Positions 9,154-18,409 are shown, counted from the stretch's first letter. The stretch is DNA of 64,000 nucleotides from Acidimicrobiia bacterium (GCA_020846855.1 JADLDD010000039.1:34725-98724); one strand, 5' to 3'. Numbers and translations: made by a program. Notes: a model not told the origin generated them from the sequence alone.

Positions 9154-11208
9154 GTGTCGAGGCGATCGCATCCGGCCGGCGCGCCCGAGGTTCGGTCGGC
9201 GAGCGACGCCGAGCTGATCCTCCGGTCACGAGCCGGCGAGCAGCCGGCCTTCGCCGAGCTGTACGAACGGCACGTCGCCGCGGCCCGCTCTGCGGCCCGC
9301 TCCTACGCCCGGTCGCGCTCCGACGCCGACGACCTGGTCTCCGAGGCGTTCGCGAAGGTCCTGAACGCCCTCTCCAACGAGGGCGGCCCGGAGGTGGCCT
9401 TCCGGCCGTACCTTCTCACCTGCGTCCGCAACGCGGCGTTCGACCGCACCCGCCGGGACCGCAAGATCCGCTTCACGGACGAGGTTCCCGAGTCGGCGCC
9501 GGCCGGGCTCCCGGGCGATCCGGCCGTCGACGGCCTCGAGCGTCGCCTCACGGCCCAGGCCTTCGCGGGCCTCCCGGAGCGGTGGCGGATGGTGCTCTGG
9601 CACACCGAGGTGGAGGGGATGACCCCGGCCGAGATCGCACCGCTGCTCGGCATCGCCCCCAACGCCGTCGCGGCCCTGTCGTACCGGGCCCGGGAGGGCC
9701 TCCGGGAGGCGTACCTGCAGGCCCATGTGAGGGAGGAGTCCGACTCCGAGTGCCGCTGGACGGCGAGCCGCCTCGGCGCGTTCGTGCGGGACCGCCTACC
9801 GCGTCGTGAGCGGCCCCGTGTCGAGGCCCACCTCGACGGGTGCCTCCGCTGCCGGGCCGCGCTCGACGAGCTCACGGCCGTCAACTCGTCGCTGCGGGCC
9901 GTCATCGGGCCGATCGTCCTCGGTGCGGCGTCCACCCGGTACCTCGCGGGGCTGGGGGTGGGCGGCGCCAAGGCCGGCCTCAGCTCGGTGGGCTGGGTGC
10001 AGACCATCGTCGCGGCCCCCGCCAAGGCTGCGCTCGTGGGTACGGCGGCGACGGTGGCCGCGGCCAGCGTCACCGTCACGACCGTGGCCCTCGCGACCGG
10101 AGGCGGAGGCCGCGCGGTCCCGTCGGCCGCCGCCGGCTCCCGCCCGCCCGTCACCGTCCCTGCTCCCGGGCGCGGGCCGTCGGGCGAACCTCCGGCCGGT
10201 CCCGTCGTGAGCACCTCCACGACCACGGCACCGACCCCGACCTCGACGTCGACCCCGGCGAACGAGGACGCGGAGCCCGAACCCGACCCGGACCCGGCGG
10301 AAGAGGCCGTGGTCGACCCCGTGATCGATCCGGGTCCCGGCCCGACCACGACGACGATCCCCGTCACGACGACCACCGCCGCGACGACGACGAGCCTGCC
10401 GACCACGACCACGACACCCGTGGTGTCCACGTCGACCTCGACGACCTCCACGTCCACGTCCACGACGAGCACGACGACGGTGCCGCCGGTCGGATGGCAG
10501 TTCGTCAGCGGTGGCAGTGGCATCTCCGTCTCCGGCGACGGGCACACGGTCGATTTCTCGGGTTCGGGCGAGCGCCGGCTGCTCGCCCACGGCGCGGCCC
10601 TGGAGCCCTTCCGGGTCACGCTCGACGGCACGCTCGGCAGGCCCGCCGGTTACCCCGACCGCCTTCCCGGTCGGTCTCTCGGGTACGGGGTGTTCGTCCG
10701 GGCGGCGGTCACGGACGGTGGCATCGTCACCGGCTACACGTTCCAGGTCGACCCCGGCGTGGGCGGCTTCAAGCTGGCCTGCTGGGACGCCCGGGGCGAG
10801 GAGCACACACTCGTCGTCGTCGCGGCTCCCGCCGCCGACCTCTTCGGTCGCCACGCGGTCGACGTCTCCTCGGAGGCCGACGGCCGCGTCACCTTCCGCT
10901 CCGACGGCGTCAACGTGTTCGGCGGTCCCGTGGACCTGGCCGATCTCTCCCGGGAGTCGTGCGAGGTGGCGCCGGGCGAACGGGTCGGCCTCCGGGCGTG
11001 GTCCGACACCACGGCGACGATCGAGCGCTTCTCGGTCTCGGTGGCCGGCGGCGGCGCCACGTCGGCGGCCAAGGCCTCGGGTGCCGGGTCGTGGAGCCCG
11101 TTGCTCCTGGGGGCCGGTCCCCTCGCCGGGCTGGCTGTGGAACGGTCGCGCCGACCGCGCCGCTCGCGGGGGTCACGGCGATCCCGCTCGTCCGGGCGAC
11201 GGGGTTGA
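9154..11208 (+). CDS. ECF-like sigma-70 factor fused to zinc-finger, TM, Thr/Ser linker and extracytoplasmic module
   Basis: sigma2 (FAELYERHVAAARSAARSYARSRSDADDLVSEAFAKVL) and sigma4 (GMTPAEIAPLLGIAPNAVAALSYRAREGLREAYL); zf-HC2-like VEAHLDGCLRCRAAL; hydrophobic segment; T/S-rich linker; C-terminal beta-rich domain and R-rich tail. Confidence 0.85.
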   Translation: MSRRSHPAGAPEVRSASDAELILRSRAGEQPAFAELYERHVAAARSAARSYARSRSDADDLVSEAFAKVLNALSNEGGPEVAFRPYLLTCVRNAAFDRTRRDRKIRFTDEVPESAPAGLPGDPAVDGLERRLTAQAFAGLPERWRMVLWHTEVEGMTPAEIAPLLGIAPNAVAALSYRAREGLREAYLQAHVREESDSECRWTASRLGAFVRDRLPRRERPRVEAHLDGCLRCRAALDELTAVNSSLRAVIGPIVLGAASTRYLAGLGVGGAKAGLSSVGWVQTIVAAPAKAALVGTAATVAAASVTVTTVALATGGGGRAVPSAAAGSRPPVTVPAPGRGPSGEPPAGPVVSTSTTTAPTPTSTSTPANEDAEPEPDPDPAEEAVVDPVIDPGPGPTTTTIPVTTTTAATTTSLPTTTTTPVVSTSTSTTSTSTSTTSTTTVPPVGWQFVSGGSGISVSGDGHTVDFSGSGERRLLAHGAALEPFRVTLDGTLGRPAGYPDRLPGRSLGYGVFVRAAVTDGGIVTGYTFQVDPGVGGFKLACWDARGEEHTLVVVAAPAADLFGRHAVDVSSEADGRVTFRSDGVNVFGGPVDLADLSRESCEVAPGERVGLRAWSDTTATIERFSVSVAGGGATSAAKASGAGSWSPLLLGAGPLAGLAVERSRRPRRSRGSRRSRSSGRRG

Positions 11209-11482
11209 CCGGTGAAGGCTGCGTCATGGTTCGGCGGCAGGGGCGTCTCTAGTCGGTGCAGTGGCGGCGGGAGGTTCCCGTGGCCCGACGAAGCCGACCG
11301 CCCCGCTGCACCCCGACCGGCCGGCCGATCGCCGGACCGGGAGTGCCTGCGCAACGGCGCGCAGGCGCGTAGGCGCCGACGGTCGACGCCGACGGGAGAG
11401 GAGCTGCGATCGGGCCTGTCGAACCAGGCCCGCTGCCCCGCCGCTTGCCGGCAGGCCCGATCGCCAGCTCGGAGGTCTTGAT

Positions 11483-12487
11483 ATGGACGTCATGCACCAG
11501 GTCGATGCGCCGGGCGGCGCCCCGGAGAACCACTCGAGTGACGACTACGACCCGTGGCTCTCCGACGACCGCGACGTGGTGGTCCGCGCCCTGGACCTCG
11601 GGCCCGACCCGGCGGTGGTCCTGGAGGTCGCGCGTGACGGCTCCGAGTGCCCGGCCCGGATCACCTGGGCCAGCGTCGCCTTCACCAAGCTGGTGGGCCT
11701 GGCGGCACCCGACGTAGTCGGGAAGCGACTCGACTCGATCGAGGAGACGCCCGCCCGCGCCGAGGCCTGGATGGCCTTCGGCGAGGTGCTGTCGGGACCG
11801 GGGGGAGCACGGATCGAGACGGCGCCCGTACCATCGGCCGACGGCGATGCGGTCAAGATGGACGCCGGGATCTCACCCCTGCGGGTCGGCGGTGTGACGC
11901 ACCACCTGCTCGTGGTCCTGCGCCCGGCGTCCGGCGGGTTCGTCGCCGAGGCGAACCGCCCGGTTCCGCATCACGATCCGGTGACCGGACTCCCGGACCG
12001 GTCGCAGTTCATGGAGCGCCTGCACCACTCCCTCCGCCCGCTGCGCAGCGACGAGGTCGCGGTCCTGATCCTCTCGATCGACGGGCTGGACCGTGAGGCC
12101 GACTCCCCGCCGCGGGGGCGTGGGCCCCGGCTGCCGGCTCCGGGCACCCCCGCCGACGAGCTGCCCGACGAGGCGGCGGTCGAGGTGGCCGAACGGCTCC
12201 GGGCCGCCGTGCGGGGCGAGGATCTCGTCGCGCGCGTCGGACCCACCCGATTCGCCGTGGTCTGCGACGTCCTCACCGACGCCGACGAGGCCCGCCGCGT
12301 CCTTCGCCGCATCCGCAGGTTCCTCGCGACCCCGATAGAGACGGGCCGGGAACTGGTGAGCGTCGCGGTCTCGTACGGAGTCGCCGTCTCCCATCCGCGC
12401 GACCAGGCCGAGGCGGTGCTCGCCCGCGCCGAGGCGGCTCTCGCGGTCACCCCTATCGCGGGGCGCGCCGGGGGCCACACGGGCTGA
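11483..12487 (+). CDS. PAS-like plus degenerate GGDEF domain protein
   Basis: DPVTGLPDRSQFMERL GGDEF-domain start; active-site position reads RVGPTRFAVVC instead of R-GGDEF. Confidence 0.7.
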   Translation: MDVMHQVDAPGGAPENHSSDDYDPWLSDDRDVVVRALDLGPDPAVVLEVARDGSECPARITWASVAFTKLVGLAAPDVVGKRLDSIEETPARAEAWMAFGEVLSGPGGARIETAPVPSADGDAVKMDAGISPLRVGGVTHHLLVVLRPASGGFVAEANRPVPHHDPVTGLPDRSQFMERLHHSLRPLRSDEVAVLILSIDGLDREADSPPRGRGPRLPAPGTPADELPDEAAVEVAERLRAAVRGEDLVARVGPTRFAVVCDVLTDADEARRVLRRIRRFLATPIETGRELVSVAVSYGVAVSHPRDQAEAVLARAEAALAVTPIAGRAGGHTG

Positions 12488-12557
12488 GGCCCGAGCGAGC
12501 TCGGACCCCGCCGGCCGGCCCGTCGCCGGGGCGGGCAGCCGGTAACGTCGGCCCCCG

Positions 12558-13148
12558 ATGCCGGCCGACCTCGACCCGTCGGGTCCCCTGGGGCCACCAC
12601 CGCCGGGTGCCCGGGCGTCGGGACGCGGCCGCCGCATGGCCGGACTCGGGCTGGTCGCCCTGGTCGCCGGCCTCGGAGTGGGGGCCCTGACGGCGGGCCT
12701 GACCGGTGGTGGCGGCGGCGGGGCCTCGGGGGGCCGTGACGGCACCCCGACCAGCACCACGGCTCCGGTCTCCACCAGCTCCAGCACCTCCACGTCGTCG
12801 TCCACCACGACCAGCACCTCCACCACCTCGTCCACCACGACCACCACCGTCGCCACCACGACCACCACGGCCCCGGTGCCGTCGTTCGCATCGGTGACCG
12901 TGCCCGCCACGGCGGACTGCAACGCGACTCCGATCATCACCGTGTCGTGGCGGGCGGTGAACGCGACCGGGGTGGCGATCAGCATCGACGGGTCGGGCAC
13001 GTTCGGCACCTACCCCGCCCGCGGGTCGGCCGAGGTCCCGTTCTCGTGCGGCTCCCCCTCGCACCGCTACACCTTCACCACGCAGGGCGCGAACCCGCCG
13101 GCCCGCGAGGTCCGCACGGTCCTCCAGACCCCGCCCGACACGGGATAG
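12558..13148 (+). CDS. Membrane-anchored hypothetical protein with Ser/Thr-rich linker and Ig-like C-terminal domain
   Basis: TM segment GLVALVAGLGVGALTAGL, (S/T)n linker, domain similar to the downstream neighbour. Confidence 0.7.
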   Translation: MPADLDPSGPLGPPPPGARASGRGRRMAGLGLVALVAGLGVGALTAGLTGGGGGGASGGRDGTPTSTTAPVSTSSSTSTSSSTTTSTSTTSSTTTTTVATTTTTAPVPSFASVTVPATADCNATPIITVSWRAVNATGVAISIDGSGTFGTYPARGSAEVPFSCGSPSHRYTFTTQGANPPAREVRTVLQTPPDTG

Positions 13149-13195
13149 CCGCCCGGGCTAGGGTCCGGACCGGTGCTCGATCCGGGACGAGGGTC

Positions 13196-13711
13196 ATGAC
13201 ACGTGGGTTCCGGCGGTTCCTCCGCCGCACCGACCGCGAGACGGTCCGCCAGGTGACCCTCGGGCTGACCGCCGTCGTGGTCATGGTGGCGATCGGGGTG
13301 GCCCTCCAGGCCGGCCGCAGCGGCGGACCGTCCAGTGCCGACGCCGCACCCGGCGACGGGCCCGGCGGGCCGGCGAGCACGGTGAGCTCCGCCCCGCCGA
13401 CCAGCTCGACCCTCCCGCCGACCACGGTCCCGGGCCGGCCGGTGCCGCGCCCGCAGATCGTCAGCTTCGACGTGCCGGCCCGCGTGTCGTGCGGGACGGT
13501 CACCTCGATCAAGGTCCGCTGGGCGACCTCCGACGCCACGATCGTGAAGCTCGACGTCGACGCCAGCGGCGCCTTCCAGTTCGACGCGCCGACGGGTTCG
13601 GCGCGGCTGCCGTTCCCGTGCGACGGGGGCGGTCACAGCTACCGCCTGGTGGCGGTGGGGGCCGACGGGCACGAGGTCGCGAAGCTCCGCCGCGTCGAGC
13701 AGGTCCCGTAG
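13196..13711 (+). CDS. Membrane-anchored hypothetical protein, paralog of upstream gene
   Basis: TM VTLGLTAVVVMVAIGVAL, S/T/P linker, shared C-terminal pattern with 12558..13148; RBS gacgaggg before ATG. Confidence 0.7.
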   Translation: MTRGFRRFLRRTDRETVRQVTLGLTAVVVMVAIGVALQAGRSGGPSSADAAPGDGPGGPASTVSSAPPTSSTLPPTTVPGRPVPRPQIVSFDVPARVSCGTVTSIKVRWATSDATIVKLDVDASGAFQFDAPTGSARLPFPCDGGGHSYRLVAVGADGHEVAKLRRVEQVP

Positions 13712-13792
13712 GGCGCGATAACGTTTGGCCCCCGGTTACCGGTGGGTAACTTGGAGTGGTTGGACAAGGCCGGCGTCCGAAGGAGTACGACC

Positions 13793-15016
13793 ATGGCCGA
13801 TTTCTCCCTCGAGCTCAACGAGGACCAGCTCCAGATCCAGAAGTGGGTCCACGACTTCGCCGAGAACGTCATCCGACCCGTCGCCCACGAGTGGGACGAG
13901 CGTGAGGAGACGCCCTGGCCGGTGATCGAGGAGGCCGCCAAGGTCGGCCTCTACTCGCTCGACTTCGTGACCAACGCCTTCATGGACCCCACGGGGATCA
14001 CCTTCCCGCTGGTCATGGAGGAGATGTGCTGGGGCGACGCCGGGATCACGCTGGCCATCTTCGGCACCACGCTCGGCGTGTCGGGCATCCTCGGCAACGG
14101 GACCCCCGAGCAGATCGCCGAGTGGATCCCGCAGTGCTTCGGGACCCCCGACGACATCCACATCGCGTCGTTCGCGGTCAGCGAGCCCGACGCCGGATCC
14201 GACGTGTCCAACCTGCGGACCCGGGCCGTCTACGACGAGGCCACCGACGAGTGGGTCCTCAACGGCACCAAGACCTGGATCACCAACGGCGGCATCGACA
14301 AGGTGCCCAACGTCCACGTGATCGTGGCCTCCGTGGAGCCCGAGCTGAAGTCCCGCGGCCACGCCAGCTTCGTGGTGCCCCCGGGCACGCCCGGCCTCTC
14401 GATGGGGCAGAAGTTCAAGAAGCACGGCATCCGGGCCAGCCACACCGCCGAGGTCGTGCTCTCCGACTGCCGAATCCCGGGGTCGTGCCTGCTGGGCGGC
14501 AAGGAGAAGCTCGACGAGCGTCTCGCCCGCGCCCGGGAGGGCAAGCGGACCCGGACGCAGGCCGCCATGAGCACCTTCGAGGCCAGCCGACCCCTGGTGG
14601 GCGCTCAGGCCCTCGGCATCGCCCGGGCCGCGTACGAGTACTCGCTCGACTACGCCAAGGAGCGTCAGGCCTTCGGCCGGCCGATCATCGACAACCAGGC
14701 CATAGCGTTCAAGCTCGCCGACATGAAGATGGAGATCGACGCCGCCCGGCTCCTCGTGTGGCGCGCCACCTGGATGGCTCGCAACGGCAAGGAGTTCACC
14801 TCCGGCGAGGGCTCCATGAGCAAGCTCAAGGCCGGCGAGGTCGCCGTGAAGGCCACCGAGGAGGCCATCCAGATCCTCGGCGGCTACGGGTACGTGCGGG
14901 AGTACCCGGTCGAGCGCTGGCACCGCGACGCCAAGATCTACACGATCTTCGAAGGGACCTCCGAGATCCAGCGTCTCGTCGTCGCCCGCGCCATCTCCGG
15001 CATCCACGTCCGCTGA
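13793..15016 (+). CDS. Acyl-CoA dehydrogenase
   Basis: SFAVSEPDAGSDVSNLRTRA, YAKERQAFGRPI, IYTIFEGTSEIQRLVVARAI. Confidence 0.95.
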   Translation: MADFSLELNEDQLQIQKWVHDFAENVIRPVAHEWDEREETPWPVIEEAAKVGLYSLDFVTNAFMDPTGITFPLVMEEMCWGDAGITLAIFGTTLGVSGILGNGTPEQIAEWIPQCFGTPDDIHIASFAVSEPDAGSDVSNLRTRAVYDEATDEWVLNGTKTWITNGGIDKVPNVHVIVASVEPELKSRGHASFVVPPGTPGLSMGQKFKKHGIRASHTAEVVLSDCRIPGSCLLGGKEKLDERLARAREGKRTRTQAAMSTFEASRPLVGAQALGIARAAYEYSLDYAKERQAFGRPIIDNQAIAFKLADMKMEIDAARLLVWRATWMARNGKEFTSGEGSMSKLKAGEVAVKATEEAIQILGGYGYVREYPVERWHRDAKIYTIFEGTSEIQRLVVARAISGIHVR

Positions 15017-15077
15017 CCCTCCCCTCGCTCGGCGCGGTGGGGAAGGCGCGTCCCCCGGCGGCGGGGTGGGGTCGGAT

Positions 15078-15728
15078 TCAGCGCGTCGCCCGGCCCGCGG
15101 GCTCGTCGGCCCGCACGCCGCGCAGGCCGAACCACGCCATCTCGGCCAACCAGCGGGCCAGCCGGGCCGGCTCCACGGCCGCCTCCGCCTGACCCGCGGC
15201 GCCCGCGTCGCCGCCGGCTCCGGCTCCGGCTCCGGCCATGCGGCGGCTGGTCGCCTCGGCCATCCCCACGACGGCGTGGGCGAGGGCCAGGCGGTGGTCG
15301 GCGGGGACGTCGATCTCGATCATCGTCGCCACCAGCTCGGCGATGCCGTCGATGGTCCGCTGGGCGATGGCGGCGAACTGGCGGTCGTTGCGCACCGACG
15401 CGCCGAACAGCAGCCGGAACGCGGAACCGTGAGCCGCCACGAAGTCGAAGTAGGCGGCGAACCCGAGCTCCACGCGCTCGCGCCCGCTGCCGGCCCGGGC
15501 CGCCGCCGCGGTGATGCGGCCCGTGATGTCGCGCTCCACGTCTTCGAGGAGCTCGGCGTAGAGCGCCCGCTTGGACGGGAAGTGCTGGTAGAGGACGGGC
15601 TTGGTCACCCCCGCGGTGAGCGCGACGTCGTCCATCGACGTGGCGTGGAAACCCTTCTCCGCGAACACCTCCAGGGCGACGCGCAGGAGCTGGCGCCGCC
15701 GTCGTTCGGCGGGCAGTCGGGCGGGCAT
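15078..15728 (-). CDS. TetR/AcrR family transcriptional regulator
   Basis: N-terminal HTH: RQLLRVALEVFAEKGFHATSMDDVALTAGVTKPVLYQHFPSKRALYAEL. Confidence 0.95.
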   Translation of the reverse strand: MPARLPAERRRRQLLRVALEVFAEKGFHATSMDDVALTAGVTKPVLYQHFPSKRALYAELLEDVERDITGRITAAAARAGSGRERVELGFAAYFDFVAAHGSAFRLLFGASVRNDRQFAAIAQRTIDGIAELVATMIEIDVPADHRLALAHAVVGMAEATSRRMAGAGAGAGGDAGAAGQAEAAVEPARLARWLAEMAWFGLRGVRADEPAGRATR

Positions 15729-15774
15729 GGCGGGGGCTGGGGGTGGTCGCGGGCGGGGTTCGGCGCGCCGACCG

Positions 15775-16881
15775 TCAGGAGTAGTCGATGACCGAGCGCG
15801 CGACCTCGCCCGAACCCATGGCCTCGAACGCGTCGTTGACCTGGTCGAGCGTGATGGTGCGCGACACCAGCTCGTCGAGCTTGAGCTTCCCCTCCTGGTA
15901 GAGGCCGGCCAGCATCGGGATGTCGCGGTGCACGTTGCTCGACCCGTACCACGAGCCCCGGACCTGCTTCTCGCCCATGACGAGGCTCAGCGCCACGTCG
16001 ACGTCGAAGCGGGACTCCATCTTGGGGACCCCGACGATGACGGCCTGGCCGCCGCGGCGGGCCATCTCGAACGTCTGCATGACCGTGGACTCGAGGCCGA
16101 TCACCTCGAACGCGACGTCGGCCCCGCGCCCGCTCGTGAGCTCCTGGACCTGGGCCACCGCGTTGCCGTCCGACGCGTTCACGGCGTCGGTGGCTCCGAA
16201 GTCGCGGGCCCGTTCCAGCTTCCCCTCCACCATGTCGACGGCGATGATCCGCTCGGCCCCGGCCAGCTTGGCGCCCTGGATCACGTTGAGGCCCACACCC
16301 CCGGCCCCGACGACCGCCACGGAGTCGCCGGGGCGGATCGAGGCGGTGTTGAGCGCGGCGCCGACGCCGGTCAGCACCCCGCAGCCGATCAGGGCGGCCG
16401 AGGTGAGCGGGATGTCGTCGGAGATCTTGACCGCGCCCATCGCGGGGACGACCGTCTCCTCGGAGAAGGTGCCCGACGCCGCCATGTGGAACAGCGACTG
16501 GCCCCCCAGCGAGAAGCGGCTGGTGGTGTCGAGGAGACCGCCGGTCATAATCGCCATCGAGCCGACCTCGCACAGCTCGCCCTGGTCGCGGGCGCAGAAG
16601 TAGCAGGTGCCGCACTGCGGTACCCACGAGATGACCACGTGGTCGCCCTCGGCCAGGTTCGTCACGCCCTCGCCGACCTCGACCACGGTGCCGGCGCCCT
16701 CGTGTCCGAGCACGGCCGGGAGCGGCTGGAGCAGCTGGCCGGTGGTGACCGAGAGGTCGGAGTGGCAGACCCCCGACGCGCCGAGCCGGACCCGGACCTC
16801 ACCGGCCTGCGGTGGCGCGAGGTCGACGTCGGCGATCTCGAGCTTGCTCCCGATCTCCTTGCACACGGCTGCCTTGGGCAT
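15775..16881 (-). CDS. Zn-dependent alcohol dehydrogenase (class III/NDMA-dependent-like)
   Basis: GHEGAGTVVEVGEGV, CGTCYFCARDQGELC structural Zn site, GAGGVGLNVIQGAKLAGA Rossmann motif. Confidence 0.92.
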   Translation of the reverse strand: MPKAAVCKEIGSKLEIADVDLAPPQAGEVRVRLGASGVCHSDLSVTTGQLLQPLPAVLGHEGAGTVVEVGEGVTNLAEGDHVVISWVPQCGTCYFCARDQGELCEVGSMAIMTGGLLDTTSRFSLGGQSLFHMAASGTFSEETVVPAMGAVKISDDIPLTSAALIGCGVLTGVGAALNTASIRPGDSVAVVGAGGVGLNVIQGAKLAGAERIIAVDMVEGKLERARDFGATDAVNASDGNAVAQVQELTSGRGADVAFEVIGLESTVMQTFEMARRGGQAVIVGVPKMESRFDVDVALSLVMGEKQVRGSWYGSSNVHRDIPMLAGLYQEGKLKLDELVSRTITLDQVNDAFEAMGSGEVARSVIDYS

Positions 16882-16949
16882 GGGGGACCTCCGGGTCCTC
16901 GGGGACGCGCCACACCGGCGCGGTGGGCGATCTGACCGGAGAGTAATGC

Positions 16950-17246
16950 CTAGTGGAAGGAGCGCTCCCCCCGCTCCTCGCGCTCCGCGGCCCGGATGCC
17001 GTAACCGAGCACGATCGGGACCGGCAGCACCACGCAGCACACCACCAGGGCACCCACCGTCACCCCGACCGTCCAGCGGGGGAAGTCGGTCGCCGCACCG
17101 TAGGTGAACACCGCGATCGCCACGAGGAGCGCGCCGTAGCCGACCCGCTTGCCGGCCTTGACCATCCGGGCCAGGCGGGCCCGCTTGCGATCCACGGCGT
17201 CGGCGGGCGTCGGGGTGGTCGGGGGACCGGGGGCCATCAGCTCCAT
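16950..17246 (-). CDS. Small two-TM hypothetical membrane protein
   Basis: 98 aa with two hydrophobic segments; start overlaps the stop of the upstream glycosyltransferase (same strand). Confidence 0.6.
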   Translation of the reverse strand: MELMAPGPPTTPTPADAVDRKRARLARMVKAGKRVGYGALLVAIAVFTYGAATDFPRWTVGVTVGALVVCCVVLPVPIVLGYGIRAAEREERGERSFH

Positions 17247-18307
17247 CCCATCACGGCGAAGGCGCGGGCGAGGGCATCGGGCAGCCCGTCGATCGAGAAG
17301 TGCCTCCGGGCCGCGTCGCGGTTCGCGGCGAGCGGCTCCGGGTCCGGACGCGCCAGCCACCGGGCGAGCGCGCTCGGGTCGTCGAGCGGGAAGAAGCGCA
17401 GGCCCCGTGAGGTGATCTCGTCGAGGACGGGGTACCGGCCGGCGGCCAGGGGCCGGCCCGCCGCCACCGATTCGATCACCGGGTTCCCGAAGCCCTCCCA
17501 GGTCGACGGGAACACCACCGCGTCGGCCGCGGCGTAGGCGTCGGCCACGCACGGGGCGCGCCCGACGGTCGTGCGCACCCCGGCGCCGGCCAGCAGCCGC
17601 TCGAGGGTGGGTCCGTACCCGTCCTCGGCCGGGCCGGTGATCCAGTAGACGACGCGGCCCCCCGCGGCGGTGTCGAGCGCTTCGGCGAACTCGAGGCCGC
17701 CCGGCACGTTCTTGCGCTCGATGGCCCGGGCCGGATGGAGGAGCACGAGGTCGTGTGGGCCGAAGCCGAGGTGGCCGCGGGTGCGGTCGCGATCGCCGGG
17801 CTCCGGGTCGATCTCGAAGCGGTTGTGGACGGTCACCGCCGGGATCCCTCGTACCGCCAACTCCCGGCGGGACCGCTCGTTCACGGTCACGTGCAGGGCA
17901 CCCTCGATGTCGGGCGGGAACGGCCCGGGGCCGCCGGTGCCGGCGAGGTTCGGCCGCTGCCAGGGCAGGTCGTGGTGGTGGAGCACGACCCGGACCCCCG
18001 ACGCGGCCAGGTCGGCGGCCGCGCCCGCCGCCGCGGCCGCGGCGGCGGGGTGCACGGGCAGGGAGCAGACGTTCTCCATCACGACCAGGTCGCGGCCGTC
18101 GGCGCCGGTGAGGATCGCGTCGCGGAAGCGCTCGGCGTCGTCGACGCCCCCCGCCTCCAGGTCACCGGTCCGGGCCGGCCCGTGGATGCGGCCGGCGACG
18201 CGCGTCACCGCGAAGCCGATCTGCTCGAGTGCGGTATGCCACTTGGCGGCCTCGACCGACACCCCGTCGGTGCCGCCGAGCCGGTACGACACGATCACGG
18301 CCCGCAC
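17237..18307 (-). CDS. Glycosyltransferase (GT4-like)
   Basis: LLHPARAIERKNVPGGLEFAEAL, VVFPSTWEGFGNPVIESVAAGRPL; GTG start with TACGGT 7 nt upstream. Confidence 0.85.
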   Translation of the reverse strand: MRAVIVSYRLGGTDGVSVEAAKWHTALEQIGFAVTRVAGRIHGPARTGDLEAGGVDDAERFRDAILTGADGRDLVVMENVCSLPVHPAAAAAAAGAAADLAASGVRVVLHHHDLPWQRPNLAGTGGPGPFPPDIEGALHVTVNERSRRELAVRGIPAVTVHNRFEIDPEPGDRDRTRGHLGFGPHDLVLLHPARAIERKNVPGGLEFAEALDTAAGGRVVYWITGPAEDGYGPTLERLLAGAGVRTTVGRAPCVADAYAAADAVVFPSTWEGFGNPVIESVAAGRPLAAGRYPVLDEITSRGLRFFPLDDPSALARWLARPDPEPLAANRDAARRHFSIDGLPDALARAFAVMGWS

Positions 18308-18361
18308 GCCCGCAACCGTAGGCCAGGCCCGGCCCGGGAGCGGCTGGGACCACCTCTCCCC

Positions 18362-18409
18362 AGCATGTTGCGATCGACCCACGTATCACCCGGCCGATCG
18401 CAACATGCT
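18362..18409. repeat. Perfect 15-bp inverted repeat AGCATGTTGCGATCG-N18-CGATCGCAACATGCT
   Basis: Read directly from sequence; intergenic between 17237..18307 and 18447..19214. Confidence 0.9.

Noticed and set aside
10200-10490. Repetitive acc/acg-rich DNA at 10.2-10.5 kb and 12.75-12.87 kb as DNA satellites
   Set aside because: Explained by Thr/Ser-rich protein linkers in the sigma fusion and the membrane-anchored protein
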